From Frankiales bacterium (GTDB lineage Bacteria; Actinomycetota; Actinomycetes; Mycobacteriales; Jatrophihabitantaceae), in contig JAOPUY010000256.1 of assembly GCA_025963265.1 (NCBI GenBank), positions 1 to 8,093 of the forward strand: DNA of 8,093 nucleotides, in the 5' to 3' direction. Position numbers and translations under genes: made by a program. Below the pieces are notes generated by a model. It saw only the letters and a program-made list of their open reading frames with translations. It made no database searches and was not told where the DNA came from. Of the stretch, positions 1 through 5,655 are shown one piece after another. Positions within the stretch are counted from its first letter, which is position 1. Each line of letters starts with the position of its first letter.

Positions 1-2
1 TT

Positions 3-104
3 CTCGCCGCCCAGTTTTCGCCCATCGAGGCGATCGTCGATCACCCGCGCGGCATGAGTTCGGCGGGGGCTGGCATTCCTTACGGTCGGGACGGTCGGGC
101 CTAG
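3..104 (+). CDS. Probable C-terminal end of an unidentified protein (5' truncated by window)
   Basis: This frame is open from the window edge to a TAG at 102-104. Its first half has G/C in nearly every third codon position, as in the clear genes of this window, which suggests real coding sequence. The other two plus-strand frames look less coding: one stops at 55-57 and the other runs with poor third-position bias. The readable tail is about 33 residues and includes FSPIEAIVDHPRG and ends GIPYGRDGRA. I do not recognise the family and assign no function. If real, it ends 50 bp upstream of the membrane protein gene on the same strand, so the two could be co-transcribed. The last residues (GRDGR) are encoded by a tandem repeat. 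Confidence is low because so little is visible. Confidence 0.4.
   Translation, partial: LAAQFSPIEAIVDHPRGMSSAGAGIPYGRDGRA
82..99. repeat. Tandem 9-bp direct repeat, ACGGTCGGG x2
   Basis: Two exact adjacent copies of ACGGTCGGG lie at 82-90 and 91-99, at the very end of the partial upstream reading frame. The 9-bp unit keeps that frame. This may be a simple slippage duplication. No function can be assigned. Confidence 0.6.
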
Positions 105-116
105 AACGTGTGGTCG

Positions 117-139
117 GACTTCGGTAGCGAGACTTCGGT
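117..139. repeat. Spaced direct repeat GACTTCGGT, 14-bp period
   Basis: GACTTCGGT occurs at 117-125 and again at 131-139, just before the ribosome binding site of the gene starting at 155. The copies are exact. The 14-bp period is not a whole number of helical turns, so a classical tandem operator is not obvious. It may be a chance repeat or a local duplication. Confidence 0.5.
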
Positions 140-154
140 GACCAGAGGTGGAAC

Positions 155-820
155 ATGGGAAGCCTGCTCGGCCAGCTGATCCCGGCTGCGTTGGTCGCCG
201 CCCTGGCCCCGCTGCCGATCACGATCGTCGTCACCCTGCTGATGTCGAAGGGCGGCGTGGCCAAGGCCCTCGGCTTCGCCGGCGCGCTGGTCGCGGTGTT
301 CGCGGTCATCGGCATCATCACGCTGGCGACCTCCAGTTCGAGCACCGGCACGAGCAGCAAGGGATCGGCCGTGACCGGCACAATCCTCGCGGTCCTCGGC
401 GTGCTGTTCCTGGTGATCGCGGTCAAGCAATTGGTGAACGCCCCGGACCCTGACGCGCCGCCACCGAAGTTCATGACCGCGCTGGACACGATGTCGGTCG
501 TGCGGGCGACGGTGTTCGGCGCGATTCTTGCGCTCATCAATGTCAAGCAGCTCGGCATCTACATCGGCGGCCTGGCGCAGATCTCGCACGCCGACGTGTC
601 GACCGCGCAACGGTGGGTGGCCTTTGTCATCCTGTTGGTTGTGGTGCAGCTCGGGGTTATTGCTCCGATCCTCGTGTACGCGGTGGCGCGGGATTGGGCC
701 TCGCGGCAATTGCTGCGATTCCGGGGTTGGCTGGTGCGAAACAACCGAGTCATCAGCATCGTGCTCGGTTTGGTCATCGGAATCTGGTTCACCATCAAAG
801 GCGTGGCCCAGATCGCCTAA
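155..820 (+). CDS. GAP/Sap-family integral membrane protein (sulfolipid-1-addressing-like)
   Basis: A 221-residue, very hydrophobic protein with about six predicted membrane helices, near residues 9-30, 39-58, 73-93, 117-142, 152-177 and 198-218. The loop between helices 2 and 3 is rich in Ser/Thr/Gly (59-71). A Pro/Asp-rich stretch (96-105) precedes helix 4, and helix 4 carries the polar patch INVKQLG (128-134). Size, topology and these features fit the GAP family (Sap, sulfolipid-1-addressing protein), which resembles LysE-type exporters. A mycobacterial member takes part in cell-envelope glycolipid export. The substrate here is unknown, and nothing nearby suggests sulfolipid synthesis. The ATG at 155 is preceded by AGAGGTGG (144-151), a strong Shine-Dalgarno sequence. 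The gene converges on the glutamine amidotransferase gene across 67 bp with no clear terminator. The family call is fairly firm; the transport role is inferred. Confidence 0.8.
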   Translation: MGSLLGQLIPAALVAALAPLPITIVVTLLMSKGGVAKALGFAGALVAVFAVIGIITLATSSSSTGTSSKGSAVTGTILAVLGVLFLVIAVKQLVNAPDPDAPPPKFMTALDTMSVVRATVFGAILALINVKQLGIYIGGLAQISHADVSTAQRWVAFVILLVVVQLGVIAPILVYAVARDWASRQLLRFRGWLVRNNRVISIVLGLVIGIWFTIKGVAQIA

Positions 821-887
821 CGGCGGAACGGTCACTCGGCGGGCCGCGAGGTTGCGATGCCAGCGCGCCCGCGACGACTGGCCCTCC

Positions 888-1718
888 TCAGCCCGGCGGC
901 TGCGGCCGGAACGGGCGCAGTTCCACGCTGTCCCCGACGATCACCGCCGTGGCCGGCGGGACTTCCCGCCACAGGCCCGGCAGCGCCGCCAGCGGTTCGG
1001 ACACGACGACGCGGGCGTTGCCGGTGAAGTGCTTCAGGCGCTCGCTCTGGGGGTATAGAGCCTGCACGGAAGCGATGTCCTCACTGACGTGCAACGAGTT
1101 GACCACTGGGCCGCTGGCGTAGCGCACGGCGCGCAACGTCTGGCCGTCGGTGAGCCCGATCGTCATCTGCAGCGGTTCGGCGATGCCGTTGGCCGTACCG
1201 ACCGCCTCGACGAACCCGGCCATGCGCTCGAGCGCCTCGATCGGGGCGTCCTCGAGGCCAAAGGTCAGGGCCAGGTGGAACAGCAGTTCCGAATCGGTCG
1301 ATCCGGCGATGCCGTTGAAGAGGCTCGGCGCGACCGCCCACAGCAGTTCGCGCCGCACTCGCTCGAAGTCGGCGACGTAGCCGTTGTGGACGAAGAGCCA
1401 GCGGCCGTGCCGGAACGGGTGGCAGTTCGTCTCCTGGACGGGTGTGCCGGTCGCGGCTCGGACGTGGGCCAGGAACATCGGGCTCTCGATTTCGGTCGCG
1501 AGCTCGGCGAGGTTGTCCTCGCCCCAGGCTGGCGCGTCGCTGCGGAACAGTGCCGGCGTGGCCCGCCGGCCGTACCAGCCCAGCCCGGTGCCGTCGCCGT
1601 TCGGGACGGCCATCCCGGGGGCGTGGATCCGGCTCTGCTGGATCAGCGAGCGTTCGGTGTCGTACAGCAGTTCGCGCACGACCACGGGATTGCCTGAGTA
1701 CCCGAGCCACCGGCACAT
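888..1718 (-). CDS. Class II glutamine amidotransferase domain protein (YafJ/EgtC-like)
   Basis: A 276-residue protein starting Met-Cys-Arg-Trp. After Met removal, Cys2 would be the N-terminal nucleophile of an Ntn-type glutaminase. Other class II landmarks are in order: NGDGTGLGWY (40-49), HVRAAT (85-90), NCHPF (98-102), HNG (111-113) and GSTDSE (139-144). These match the glutamine-binding and oxyanion regions of stand-alone class II amidotransferases such as YafJ and EgtC. EgtC removes glutamate from a gamma-glutamyl intermediate of ergothioneine synthesis, but no egtA, egtB or egtD gene is visible, so that specific role is not supported. The ATG at 1718 is chosen because it places Cys at position 2 and has a near-perfect Shine-Dalgarno. 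The frame stays open to an ATG at 2108, but that extension is low-complexity and overlaps the OsmC gene. The substrate is unknown. Confidence 0.85.
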   Translation of the reverse strand: MCRWLGYSGNPVVVRELLYDTERSLIQQSRIHAPGMAVPNGDGTGLGWYGRRATPALFRSDAPAWGEDNLAELATEIESPMFLAHVRAATGTPVQETNCHPFRHGRWLFVHNGYVADFERVRRELLWAVAPSLFNGIAGSTDSELLFHLALTFGLEDAPIEALERMAGFVEAVGTANGIAEPLQMTIGLTDGQTLRAVRYASGPVVNSLHVSEDIASVQALYPQSERLKHFTGNARVVVSEPLAALPGLWREVPPATAVIVGDSVELRPFRPQPPG

Positions 1719-1721
1719 GCG

Positions 1722-1730
1722 ACCACCTCC
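1722..1730 (-). promoter_or_regulatory. Strong Shine-Dalgarno fixing the amidotransferase start
   Basis: On the minus strand GGAGGTGGT ends 3 bases before the ATG at 1718, with GGAGGTG about 5 bases away. This close match to the anti-Shine-Dalgarno sequence, together with the requirement for Cys2, settles the start. Confidence 0.8.
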
Positions 1731-1748
1731 ACCGCGACCCTGCGGGGT

Positions 1749-1795
1749 CCGGCCCCGCCCCGCCTCGTCCGGCCGGGGTGATTGGCCGGGGCCGG
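1749..1795. repeat. GC-rich inverted and direct repeats in the amidotransferase/OsmC divergent gap
   Basis: CCGGCCCC (1749-1756) and GGGGCCGG (1788-1795) form an exact 8-bp inverted repeat with a 31-base interior. GGCCGGGG also occurs twice in direct orientation at 1771-1778 and 1784-1791. The rest of the 177-bp gap (1719-1895) shows no promoter I can defend. The repeats could form a structured leader for the amidotransferase mRNA, or simply reflect high GC content. Confidence 0.35.
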
Positions 1796-1895
1796 TCGAG
1801 GACAGCTGACCGCCGCGCTCCGGCCAGTCGAGGAGGCGGGCTGATCGCGAAGTAAAGTCGCAGGCCGACGATGAACCGTCCCCTCGGAGCGCCCC

Positions 1896-2375
1896 ATGGT
1901 TGACAAGTCCCATAGCTATCAAGTCGAAGTCGTCTGGACCGGCAACCTCGGAGCGGGGACGATGAATTACCGCTCCTACAGTCGCGATCACGTCGCCGGC
2001 GCCGCCGGCAAGCCAGAGATCGAAGGCTCGGCCGACCGAGCCTTCCGAGGCTCGAACGCGCGCTGGAATCCGGAGGAGCTGCTCGTTGTCTCGCTGTCGC
2101 AGTGCCACCTGCTCTGGTATTTGGACCTCGCCGCCCGGGCGGGGGTCGTCGTCCTCGAATACCGCGACAATCCGGTCGGGACCATGCTTGAACAGCCGGA
2201 CGGCGCCGGGCAGTTCAGCGAGGTGACCCTACGGCCCAACGTCGTGGTCGCGGAGCCGTCCATGTGTGAGCTCGCCTTGGAGTTGCACGACCGAGCGCAC
2301 CACCTGTGCTTCATCGCCCGCTCGGTGAATTTTCCGGTCCGACACGAGCCAACGATCACCGCGAATGCCGATTAG
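1896..2375 (+). CDS. OsmC/Ohr-family protein (thiol-dependent peroxidase type)
   Basis: A 159-residue protein, a normal length for the family. The N-terminal strand VEVVWTGN is followed by WNPEELLVVSLSQCHLLWYL (57-76), containing the first conserved Cys70. The second conserved Cys138 lies in HHLCFIARSVNFPV (135-148). These two cysteines and the conserved Glu near residue 60 are the hallmarks of OsmC/Ohr proteins, cytoplasmic dimers that reduce organic hydroperoxides through the Cys pair. The motif spacing resembles the general OsmC-like subfamily more than classical Ohr, so the peroxide substrate is uncertain. The start at 1896 has GGAG at 1886-1889. The gene is divergent from the amidotransferase and ends 8 bp from the convergent sigma factor gene, leaving no room for a conventional terminator. 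A peroxide-defence role fits the neighbouring SigJ-type sigma factor, but that link is only contextual. Confidence 0.88.
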   Translation: MVDKSHSYQVEVVWTGNLGAGTMNYRSYSRDHVAGAAGKPEIEGSADRAFRGSNARWNPEELLVVSLSQCHLLWYLDLAARAGVVVLEYRDNPVGTMLEQPDGAGQFSEVTLRPNVVVAEPSMCELALELHDRAHHLCFIARSVNFPVRHEPTITANAD

Positions 2376-2383
2376 CTGATCGG

Positions 2384-3256
2384 TCAATGAGGGAGTTTGT
2401 CGGGGGCCAGCACGAAGTCGAGGCGGACGATCCTGGCGTTGCGCACGGTGAAGGAGACCACGATGGAGAGCTCGTCGCCGTCATAGAGCGCGAGGCCGGT
2501 GGCGCCGTTCACCGAGACGGGTTCCAGGCGCTGGCCTTCGCGCACGTTGCCGGCGATGCCGAGGATGAAACGACCGACTCGATCAGCGCCGAGGACCGGA
2601 CGTCGGGCCGCGTGCACCTGACCGCCGCCGTCGCTGGTGAGCAGGACCTCGGGGTCGAGCACGCGCAACAGGCCGGCCAGGTCGCCGCCGGCGCTCGCGC
2701 TGAGGAAAGCCGCGACCGCAGCGTCGTGCTCGGAGGCGGTGACCTGGACTCGCGGCGCATTGTCAGCGACGTGCTGACGCGCGCGAGCGGCTAGTTGGCG
2801 GACCGCCGCGGGTGACCGTCCGACGATGGCGGCCACCTCGTCGAACGGCAGGCCGAACAGGTCGTGCAGCACCCACGTCGTTCGTTCGGCGGGACTGAGT
2901 GTTTCGAGCACCACCATCAAGGCGTAGCTGACCGACTCGTCGAGCGTCACCCGGTCGGCGGGGTCGGTCGTCGTTTCCACGATCGGCTCGGGCAGCCACG
3001 GTCCGACGTAGCGTTCGCGCCGCACTCGCGCCGATTTCAGCAGATCTAGCGCGAGCCGGGCGACGGTCACGGTGGCCCACGCTTCGACGTCGAGGATGTA
3101 ATCGCGGGCGTCGGCGGTGATCAGCCGCAACCACCCGTCCGACACCACGTCCTCGGCGTCGCTGGTGCTGCCGAGAACGGCGTAGGCGACCCGAATGAGC
3201 CGCGGCCGGGCCGACTCATAGGCGCGGGCCAGCTCAGCTGGCCGATCGATGGTCAT
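2384..3256 (-). CDS. sigJ: ECF41-group RNA polymerase sigma factor (SigJ-like) with fused SnoaL-like C-terminal domain
   Basis: A 290-residue sigma factor. Region 2 covers roughly residues 5-80 (core LGSTSDAEDVVSDGWLRL, 28-45) and region 4 roughly 108-165 (LSPAERTTWVLHDLFGLPF, 120-138, then an HTH around AAIVGRSPAAVRQLAARARQ). The linker has WLPEP (87-91), diagnostic of group ECF41. The C-terminal half (about 175-290) is a SnoaL/NTF2-like domain with DGGGQ (209-213) and APDKL (284-288), corresponding to the ECF41 motifs DGGGK/R and NPDKL. In this group the fused domain modulates activity in place of a separate anti-sigma factor, and no anti-sigma gene is seen here. The ATG at 3256 overlaps the stop of the preceding SDR gene (ATGA), suggesting translational coupling. 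The frame extends to 3385, but those 43 residues are not sigma-like. Mycobacterial SigJ is linked to peroxide resistance. Confidence 0.92.
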   Translation of the reverse strand: MTIDRPAELARAYESARPRLIRVAYAVLGSTSDAEDVVSDGWLRLITADARDYILDVEAWATVTVARLALDLLKSARVRRERYVGPWLPEPIVETTTDPADRVTLDESVSYALMVVLETLSPAERTTWVLHDLFGLPFDEVAAIVGRSPAAVRQLAARARQHVADNAPRVQVTASEHDAAVAAFLSASAGGDLAGLLRVLDPEVLLTSDGGGQVHAARRPVLGADRVGRFILGIAGNVREGQRLEPVSVNGATGLALYDGDELSIVVSFTVRNARIVRLDFVLAPDKLPH

Positions 3257-4005
3257 CGGGTCACGAGGGCCGATGAGGCGAGCCAGTCGTCGAAGGTCTG
3301 GCGCCCGCGTGGCCCATTGCCGGTGGGTAGCAATGCTCCGTCGGCCATGGCCCGGCCGGCGGCGCCCGGCACCCGCACCCGACACAGAACTTTCTTGCTG
3401 CCGCGCGCGGTCCGGACCGCTCGAGCGAGATCGATGAGCTCGCGCTGCTGCGGGCCGCCTCGATCGGGGGCCCGGCCGACCGGCGCCTGGTCGACCAGCG
3501 CGACCAAGGCAGCGGCGACTTCGGCGGCCGCCACCGGCGCGACCAGCATCCGCGGCACGAACGCGATCGGGCCGCGCGCGCGGTCCAAGAGCTGACCGGC
3601 GAACTCGTGAAATTGCGTCGCGCGCAGGATGCTCACCGGTCGGCCACTGGCCAACGCCAGTTCCTCTTGGGCGCGTTTGCCGAAGTAGTAGCCGAAGTCG
3701 ACCCGGTCGATGCCGACGATCGAGAGAATGACGTGATGCCGCACGTCGGCCCGCGCGCCGGCCTCGAGCAGGTGTCTGGTTCCCGCCTCGAAGAACGCGA
3801 TGGAATCGTGCTTGCGCATCGTCGTCACATTGCTGACGTCAATGACCGCGGGCACGCCGCTTAGTGCCGCGTCCAGGCCCTTCCCCGTGGTGATGTCCAC
3901 CCCGGCCGCACGGGCCAAGGTGACCGGGATGTGCCCGGCCGCTGACAAGCATGCTTCGACGTAGCGTCCGGCTAACCCGGTCCCGCCTGCTACCGCTACC
4001 CGCAT
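3253..4005 (-). CDS. NAD(P)-binding atypical SDR/NmrA-like protein, the 'COE' partner of the ECF41 sigma factor
   Basis: A 250-residue protein with an N-terminal Rossmann fold: MRVAVAGGTGLAGR has the glycine-rich loop GGTGLAG at 7-13. VIDVSN (54-59) probably marks a following strand. Further on are HVILSIVGID (91-100) and YYFGKRAQEE (106-115), where Tyr107 and Lys110 are plausible cofactor or catalytic residues, although the spacing is not the classical SDR YxxxK. ILRATQFHEF (126-135) is typical of NmrA-like and atypical SDR proteins. ECF41 sigma genes usually sit beside a gene for a carboxymuconolactone decarboxylase, oxidoreductase or epimerase (COE), which are known targets of the sigma factor; this gene fits that role. 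The ATG at 4005 follows GAAGG (4017-4013 on the minus strand). It overlaps sigJ by 4 bp and has a strong ECF41-type promoter upstream. The substrate is unknown. Confidence 0.85.
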   Translation of the reverse strand: MRVAVAGGTGLAGRYVEACLSAAGHIPVTLARAAGVDITTGKGLDAALSGVPAVIDVSNVTTMRKHDSIAFFEAGTRHLLEAGARADVRHHVILSIVGIDRVDFGYYFGKRAQEELALASGRPVSILRATQFHEFAGQLLDRARGPIAFVPRMLVAPVAAAEVAAALVALVDQAPVGRAPDRGGPQQRELIDLARAVRTARGSKKVLCRVRVPGAAGRAMADGALLPTGNGPRGRQTFDDWLASSALVTR

Positions 4006-4051
4006 CTGACTGCCTTCTTTCGCGCCGGTGAGTTCTGCCTACCAGACTGAA

Positions 4052-4078
4052 GACGAGACGGGCCTGCGGTTTGTGACA
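4052..4078 (-). promoter_or_regulatory. ECF41/SigJ-type promoter for the SDR-sigJ operon (TGTCACA-N16-CGTC)
   Basis: Read on the minus strand, TGTCACA occupies 4078-4072 and CGTC 4055-4052, separated by exactly 16 bases. The reported SigJ/ECF41 promoter is (T)GTCACA, a spacer of about 16, then CGTC, so this is a full match. Transcription would start near 4045, giving a leader of about 40 bases before the ATG at 4005. A second CGTC at 4060-4057 has an 11-base spacer and is too close to serve. The match implies that the sigma factor activates its own operon. Confidence 0.8.
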
Positions 4079-4103
4079 TCGCCGATCTGGACGCTGATGT
4101 CAC
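4073..4103. repeat. Exact 8-bp inverted repeat formed by two back-to-back -35 elements
   Basis: GTGACATC (4073-4080) and GATGTCAC (4096-4103) are perfect reverse complements with 15 bases between them. Each half contains the TGTCAC core of a promoter facing outward. The symmetry may come simply from two divergent promoters read by the same sigma factor, or the dyad may also bind a dimeric regulator. Confidence 0.65.
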
Positions 4104-4125
4104 GCGGGCGCAGCGCTACCTCGTC
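4098..4125 (+). promoter_or_regulatory. Probable ECF41/SigJ-type promoter for the alpha/beta hydrolase gene (TGTCACG-N17-CGTC)
   Basis: TGTCACG at 4098-4104 is followed after 17 bases by CGTC at 4122-4125. It differs from the ECF41 consensus at the last base of the -35 box and has one extra spacer base, so it should be weaker than the divergent copy. A start near 4132 would give a leader of about 45 bases containing a hairpin and the ribosome binding site of the gene at 4179. It would place the hydrolase in the sigma factor's regulon. Confidence 0.55.
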
Positions 4126-4137
4126 GTAATTCAAGCA

Positions 4138-4158
4138 GCGACGCCGCGGTGGCGTCGC
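4138..4158 (+). promoter_or_regulatory. GC-rich leader hairpin, 8-bp perfect stem with 5-base loop
   Basis: GCGACGCC (4138-4145) and GGCGTCGC (4151-4158) are exact reverse complements around the loop GCGGT. The element lies between the predicted start of transcription and the Shine-Dalgarno at 4169-4173. No U-tract follows, so it does not look like an intrinsic terminator or classical attenuator. It could stabilise the 5' end of the transcript, affect ribosome access, or act as a DNA dyad. Confidence 0.55.
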
Positions 4159-4168
4159 ACCTTGAGTT

Positions 4169-4173
4169 GGAGG
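4169..4173 (+). promoter_or_regulatory. Shine-Dalgarno GGAGG deciding the hydrolase start
   Basis: GGAGG lies 5 bases before the ATG at 4179. The alternative in-frame GTG at 4149 has no such sequence and sits in the loop and stem of the leader hairpin, so the ATG is preferred. Confidence 0.75.
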
Positions 4174-4178
4174 ATGAG

Positions 4179-5036
4179 ATGACTCGACTGGCCTTCGAGC
4201 GTTCAGGTAGTGGCGTCCCCGTGATTCTGCTGCACGGGCTCGGCATGTCCGGCCGGGTGTGGGATCCGATCGTGCCCGCACTCGCCGCTCGTTTCGAGGT
4301 GATCGTCATCGAGCTGCCGGGCCACGGACGCTCGGAGCCGTTTCCGGGCGAGGTCGAGCCGCTGCCCGCCGCGATGGCGGTCAGCGTCGCGAACCTGCTG
4401 GACGAACTCGGCATCGCCGAGGCCCATCTCGTCGGAAACTCGCTCGGCGGCTGGGTGGCCTTGGAACTCGCCCGCATCCGGACGGCGGCCTCGCTGACGC
4501 TGCTCTCGCCGGCCGGACTGTGGCGCGACGACGCCCCGCGCTACGCCCGGTTTAGCCTGCGGGCGTCGAGCTGGCTGGCCCGCCACGTTGGCGGTGCACT
4601 GGCCTGGTCGGCGACCTACCGGCTGGGCCGCCTGCTGATACTCGGTCAGACCCACGGTCGACCGACTCGATTGAGCGCCGCACAGGCCCGCGCGACCATC
4701 CAGGCCCTGGCTACCACTGCGGGCTTCGACGCCGCCTTGGCCGCGACTTCCCACCGGCGCTATCGATGCGGGCCGCCGATCAGCTCGCCGGTGACGGTCG
4801 CCTTCGGTTCCCGAGACCTCCTACTGCTGGCCCGCCAATCGCGCCACCTCGACCAACTCCCGACCCAGACCCGGCGAGCGGAGCTCCCCGGCTGCGGCCA
4901 CGTGCCGATGTTCGACGACCCGTCCGCCGTCGCCGACCTGATCAGCGCCGCCGCCCTCGGATCACCGTGCGGATACGCGGCCAGCGCCACACCCAGGGAG
5001 AAGTCGCTACCGAACTACGGGGCGCCCTACTCGTAG
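4179..5036 (+). CDS. Alpha/beta hydrolase-fold protein
   Basis: A 285-residue alpha/beta hydrolase with the complete catalytic set. The oxyanion-region motif is LLHGLGMSG (17-25). The nucleophile elbow GNSLGG (86-91) carries Ser88. The acid is probably Asp213 in VAFGSRD (207-213), and the base His241 in GCGHVPMFDDP (238-248). LPGHGRSEPF (46-55) is the usual sequence after strand 4, and a helical cap lies around 115-195. The fold covers esterases, lactonases and C-C bond hydrolases, and I cannot name the substrate. About 25 residues follow the last helix (from about 260) and look like an unstructured tail; their coding end overlaps the convergent methyltransferase gene by 10 bp. The gene is divergent from the SDR-sigJ operon and shares an ECF41-like promoter region with it, so it may serve the same stress response. 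Confidence 0.88.
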   Translation: MTRLAFERSGSGVPVILLHGLGMSGRVWDPIVPALAARFEVIVIELPGHGRSEPFPGEVEPLPAAMAVSVANLLDELGIAEAHLVGNSLGGWVALELARIRTAASLTLLSPAGLWRDDAPRYARFSLRASSWLARHVGGALAWSATYRLGRLLILGQTHGRPTRLSAAQARATIQALATTAGFDAALAATSHRRYRCGPPISSPVTVAFGSRDLLLLARQSRHLDQLPTQTRRAELPGCGHVPMFDDPSAVADLISAAALGSPCGYAASATPREKSLPNYGAPYS

Positions 5037-5590
5037 AAGACGTCGACCGTGCTGATCGTGAACCCCGCGCCGGTAAGCAGTTCGACTATGGGTCGGCTGA
5101 ACGTGCAGCCCCCCGCCAAGCGTTTCTCGATCGGGTCCAGCCGCCGCTGCCAGCGCTGCACCTTGGCGTCAGGCGCCAGCCCGTGCTCGACGAAGTGCAG
5201 CGGCGCTCCCGGCTTGAGCACCCGCCGCAGCTCGAGCAGCGCGGACCCTACGTCGGGGATCGTGCACATCGTCCAGGTCGTGAGCCCGGCGTCGAACGTG
5301 TCGTCCTCGAACGGCAGCGCCTGGCCGTCCAGGCCAGCGCGCTCGACGCGTATTGGGGTGGCTGCCAGCCGCTTGGCGGCCAGCTTCCACCCGAGGTCGG
5401 ACGGTTCGACGGCGGCGATCCGCGCGACCGTCTCGGGGTAGTAAGGAACGTTGAGACCGGACCCGAAGCCGATCTCGACGACCTCACCCGCGAGGCCCTC
5501 GCAGACTCGCGCCCGCAGCGGACGCATTGACTTCGTCCCGCAGGCTGCGTTGACGATGTGCGGAACGACATGCTCCCCGTAGTAACCCAT
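5027..5590 (-). CDS. Class I SAM-dependent methyltransferase (Methyltransf_11 type)
   Basis: A 187-residue protein. Motif I is VVEIGFGSGLNVPYY (37-51), with the glycine-rich SAM loop. The acidic end of strand 2 is AVEPSD (60-65). LPFEDDTFD (92-100) is the usual sequence before strand 4, followed by TMCTIPD (107-113). LRRVLKPGAPLHFVEHG (121-137) is the typical post-motif III region of UbiE-like enzymes. The N-terminal MGYYGEHVVPHIVNAACGTK resembles a family of small uncharacterised methyltransferases in actinobacteria. The methyl acceptor is unknown. The ATG at 5590 is preferred because AGGAAGG lies about 10 bases upstream, whereas the in-frame GTG at 5599 has that sequence only one base away. 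The 3' end overlaps the hydrolase gene by 10 bp in antisense orientation. No link to the neighbouring genes is evident. Confidence 0.85.
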   Translation of the reverse strand: MGYYGEHVVPHIVNAACGTKSMRPLRARVCEGLAGEVVEIGFGSGLNVPYYPETVARIAAVEPSDLGWKLAAKRLAATPIRVERAGLDGQALPFEDDTFDAGLTTWTMCTIPDVGSALLELRRVLKPGAPLHFVEHGLAPDAKVQRWQRRLDPIEKRLAGGCTFSRPIVELLTGAGFTISTVDVFYE

Positions 5591-5655
5591 CGACCTCACG
5601 CCTTCCTGCCGAGCACGAGCAGACCCTCGCTTGGTTCATGCCGATCCTAGATCTC

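Noticed and set aside
101..835. Long minus-strand open frame of 244 codons opposite the membrane protein
   Set aside because: Its translation is a charged Arg/Asp/His-rich composition typical of an antisense shadow in high-GC DNA. The plus strand has a coherent six-helix protein with a strong ribosome binding site.
839..872. GCGGGC/GCCCGC inverted repeat as a terminator between the membrane protein and amidotransferase genes
   Set aside because: Only 6 bp of stem with a 22-base loop and no U-tract. This is expected by chance at such GC content.
1719..2108. N-terminal extension of the amidotransferase frame by 130 codons to an ATG at 2108
   Set aside because: It would bury the catalytic Cys2, it lacks family similarity, it overlaps the OsmC gene in antisense, and a near-perfect Shine-Dalgarno precedes the ATG at 1718.
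3257..3385. 43-codon upstream extension of the sigma factor
   Set aside because: The residues are Arg/Gly-rich and not sigma-like, and they lie antisense-free but out of frame within the SDR gene. The ATG at 3256 forms a classic ATGA overlap.
4057..4078. Upstream CGTC (4060-4057) as the -10 of the sigJ operon promoter
   Set aside because: The spacer from TGTCACA would be only 11 bases, too short. The next CGTC gives exactly 16.
4149..4178. GTG at 4149 as the hydrolase start
   Set aside because: It has no Shine-Dalgarno and falls in the loop and stem of the leader hairpin. The ATG at 4179 has GGAGG 5 bases upstream.
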